Positions 4,765 through 5,110 of a stretch of 5,110 nt of DNA are shown piece by piece; the stretch's first letter is position 1, and every line of letters begins with the position of its first letter. Origin of the DNA: Actinomycetales bacterium (GTDB taxonomy: Bacteria > Actinomycetota > Actinomycetes > Actinomycetales > Actinomycetaceae); contig JALHDK010000134.1 in NCBI GenBank assembly GCA_022838965.1, positions 1-5,110 of the forward strand. Direction: 5' to 3'. Both the position numbers and the translations under genes were made by a program. The notes beneath the pieces were generated by a model. The model searched no databases. It was not told where the DNA came from and saw only the letters and a list, made by a program, of their open reading frames with translations.

Positions 4765-5110
4765 CTACGACGTCGCCTCCGCCGTGGGCGAGGGCTGGCG
4801 GCCCGATCCGGCCGCGCTGGCGCTGGTGGCGTCACGGGCTGAGGCGGCAGCGTCGGCCCGGGCGAACATCCGACCCTCGGGATCGAGGCGGGCGAGCAGG
4901 CGATCGCAGATCTCCGCGAGCTGCGCCACCTGGTCCGGGGTGAGCGGATCGAACACGGCCTCGCGCACGGTGGTGACGTGGCCGGGAGCCGCGTGGACCA
5001 CCTTCTCCCAGCCGGCGTCGGTGAGCACGGCGTTCGTGGCGCGGCCGTCGCTGGGACACGGGATCCGGCGGATGTAGCCGCGGTTCTCGAGCCGGGACAC
5101 CACCCGCGAG
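4765..5110 (-). CDS. MarR-family transcriptional regulator, C-terminal part (5' end outside window)
   Basis: The frame runs off the right edge, so the N-terminal dimerisation helices and first helices of the winged helix are missing. The visible 114 residues begin SRVVSRLENRGYIRR, which matches the end of the MarR recognition helix. The wing follows with CPSDGRATNAVLTDAG, including the family's Asp-x-Arg element. The next part, HVTTVREAVFDPLTPDQVAQLAEICDRLL, is the C-terminal dimerisation helix region. The GTG at 5103 is inside this domain and is not a start. After ARLDPEGRMF comes an unusual low-complexity tail of about 33 Ala/Ser/Thr-rich residues that adds nothing recognisable. MarR proteins usually repress nearby genes and release DNA on binding small aromatic ligands or on thiol oxidation. 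Its stop is 9 nt before the DUF427 start, so it probably co-transcribes with, and may regulate, DUF427 and the SDR. Any operator would lie outside the window. Confidence 0.9.
   Translation of the reverse strand, partial: SRVVSRLENRGYIRRIPCPSDGRATNAVLTDAGWEKVVHAAPGHVTTVREAVFDPLTPDQVAQLAEICDRLLARLDPEGRMFARADAAASARDATSASAAGSGRQPSPTAEATS

Noticed and set aside
1..5110. Mobile element, CRISPR, tRNA or riboswitch
   Set aside because: No transposase or integrase, spaced repeats, cloverleaf or conserved aptamer pattern was seen on either strand.

Overview
The window is GC-rich, with strong G/C bias at third codon positions and long spurious open frames opposite real genes. It looks like chromosomal DNA from a high-GC actinobacterium. 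A Dietzia-like or related mycolic-acid actinomycete would fit, but that is inference from gene content and base composition. Coding density is very high: no stretch over about 90 bases lacks a gene, and there are no tRNA, rRNA, CRISPR or insertion-sequence signatures. Both edges cut genes.

Region 1 (1-1504, + strand) is a three-gene sulfur-transfer operon. It holds the C-terminal half of a sulfide:quinone oxidoreductase-like flavoprotein, a DsrC/TusE-type swinging-arm sulfur carrier that keeps only one of the two DsrC cysteines, and a DsrE2-type sulfurtransferase. The genes are 25-27 nt apart and the second and third have good Shine-Dalgarno sites. The set suggests handling of sulfide or sulfane sulfur by persulfide relay. 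Nothing visible encodes a dissimilatory sulfite reductase.

Region 2 (1526-3376) is a divergent polyphosphate pair. A CHAD-domain protein, from a polyphosphate-binding family, is on the minus strand. A class I-like polyphosphate kinase 2 is on the plus strand. They share a 90-bp intergenic region. The CHAD gene converges on the sulfur operon, and its 3' end contains a perfect 12-bp inverted repeat that could end transcription from the operon. The PPK2 stop codon sits in a perfect 15-bp tandem duplication followed by a GC-only hairpin.

Region 3 (3429-5110, - strand) reads, in transcription order, as a MarR-family regulator (5' end outside the window), a DUF427 protein and a classical short-chain dehydrogenase/reductase. 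Gaps of 9 and 19-22 nt make this a likely operon, with the MarR protein a plausible local regulator. The substrates are unknown.

No obviously unprecedented multi-gene system is visible. The most interesting points are the single-cysteine DsrC-like protein beside DsrE2 and an SQR-like enzyme, the CHAD/PPK2 pairing, and small DNA structures at the two convergent gene junctions.
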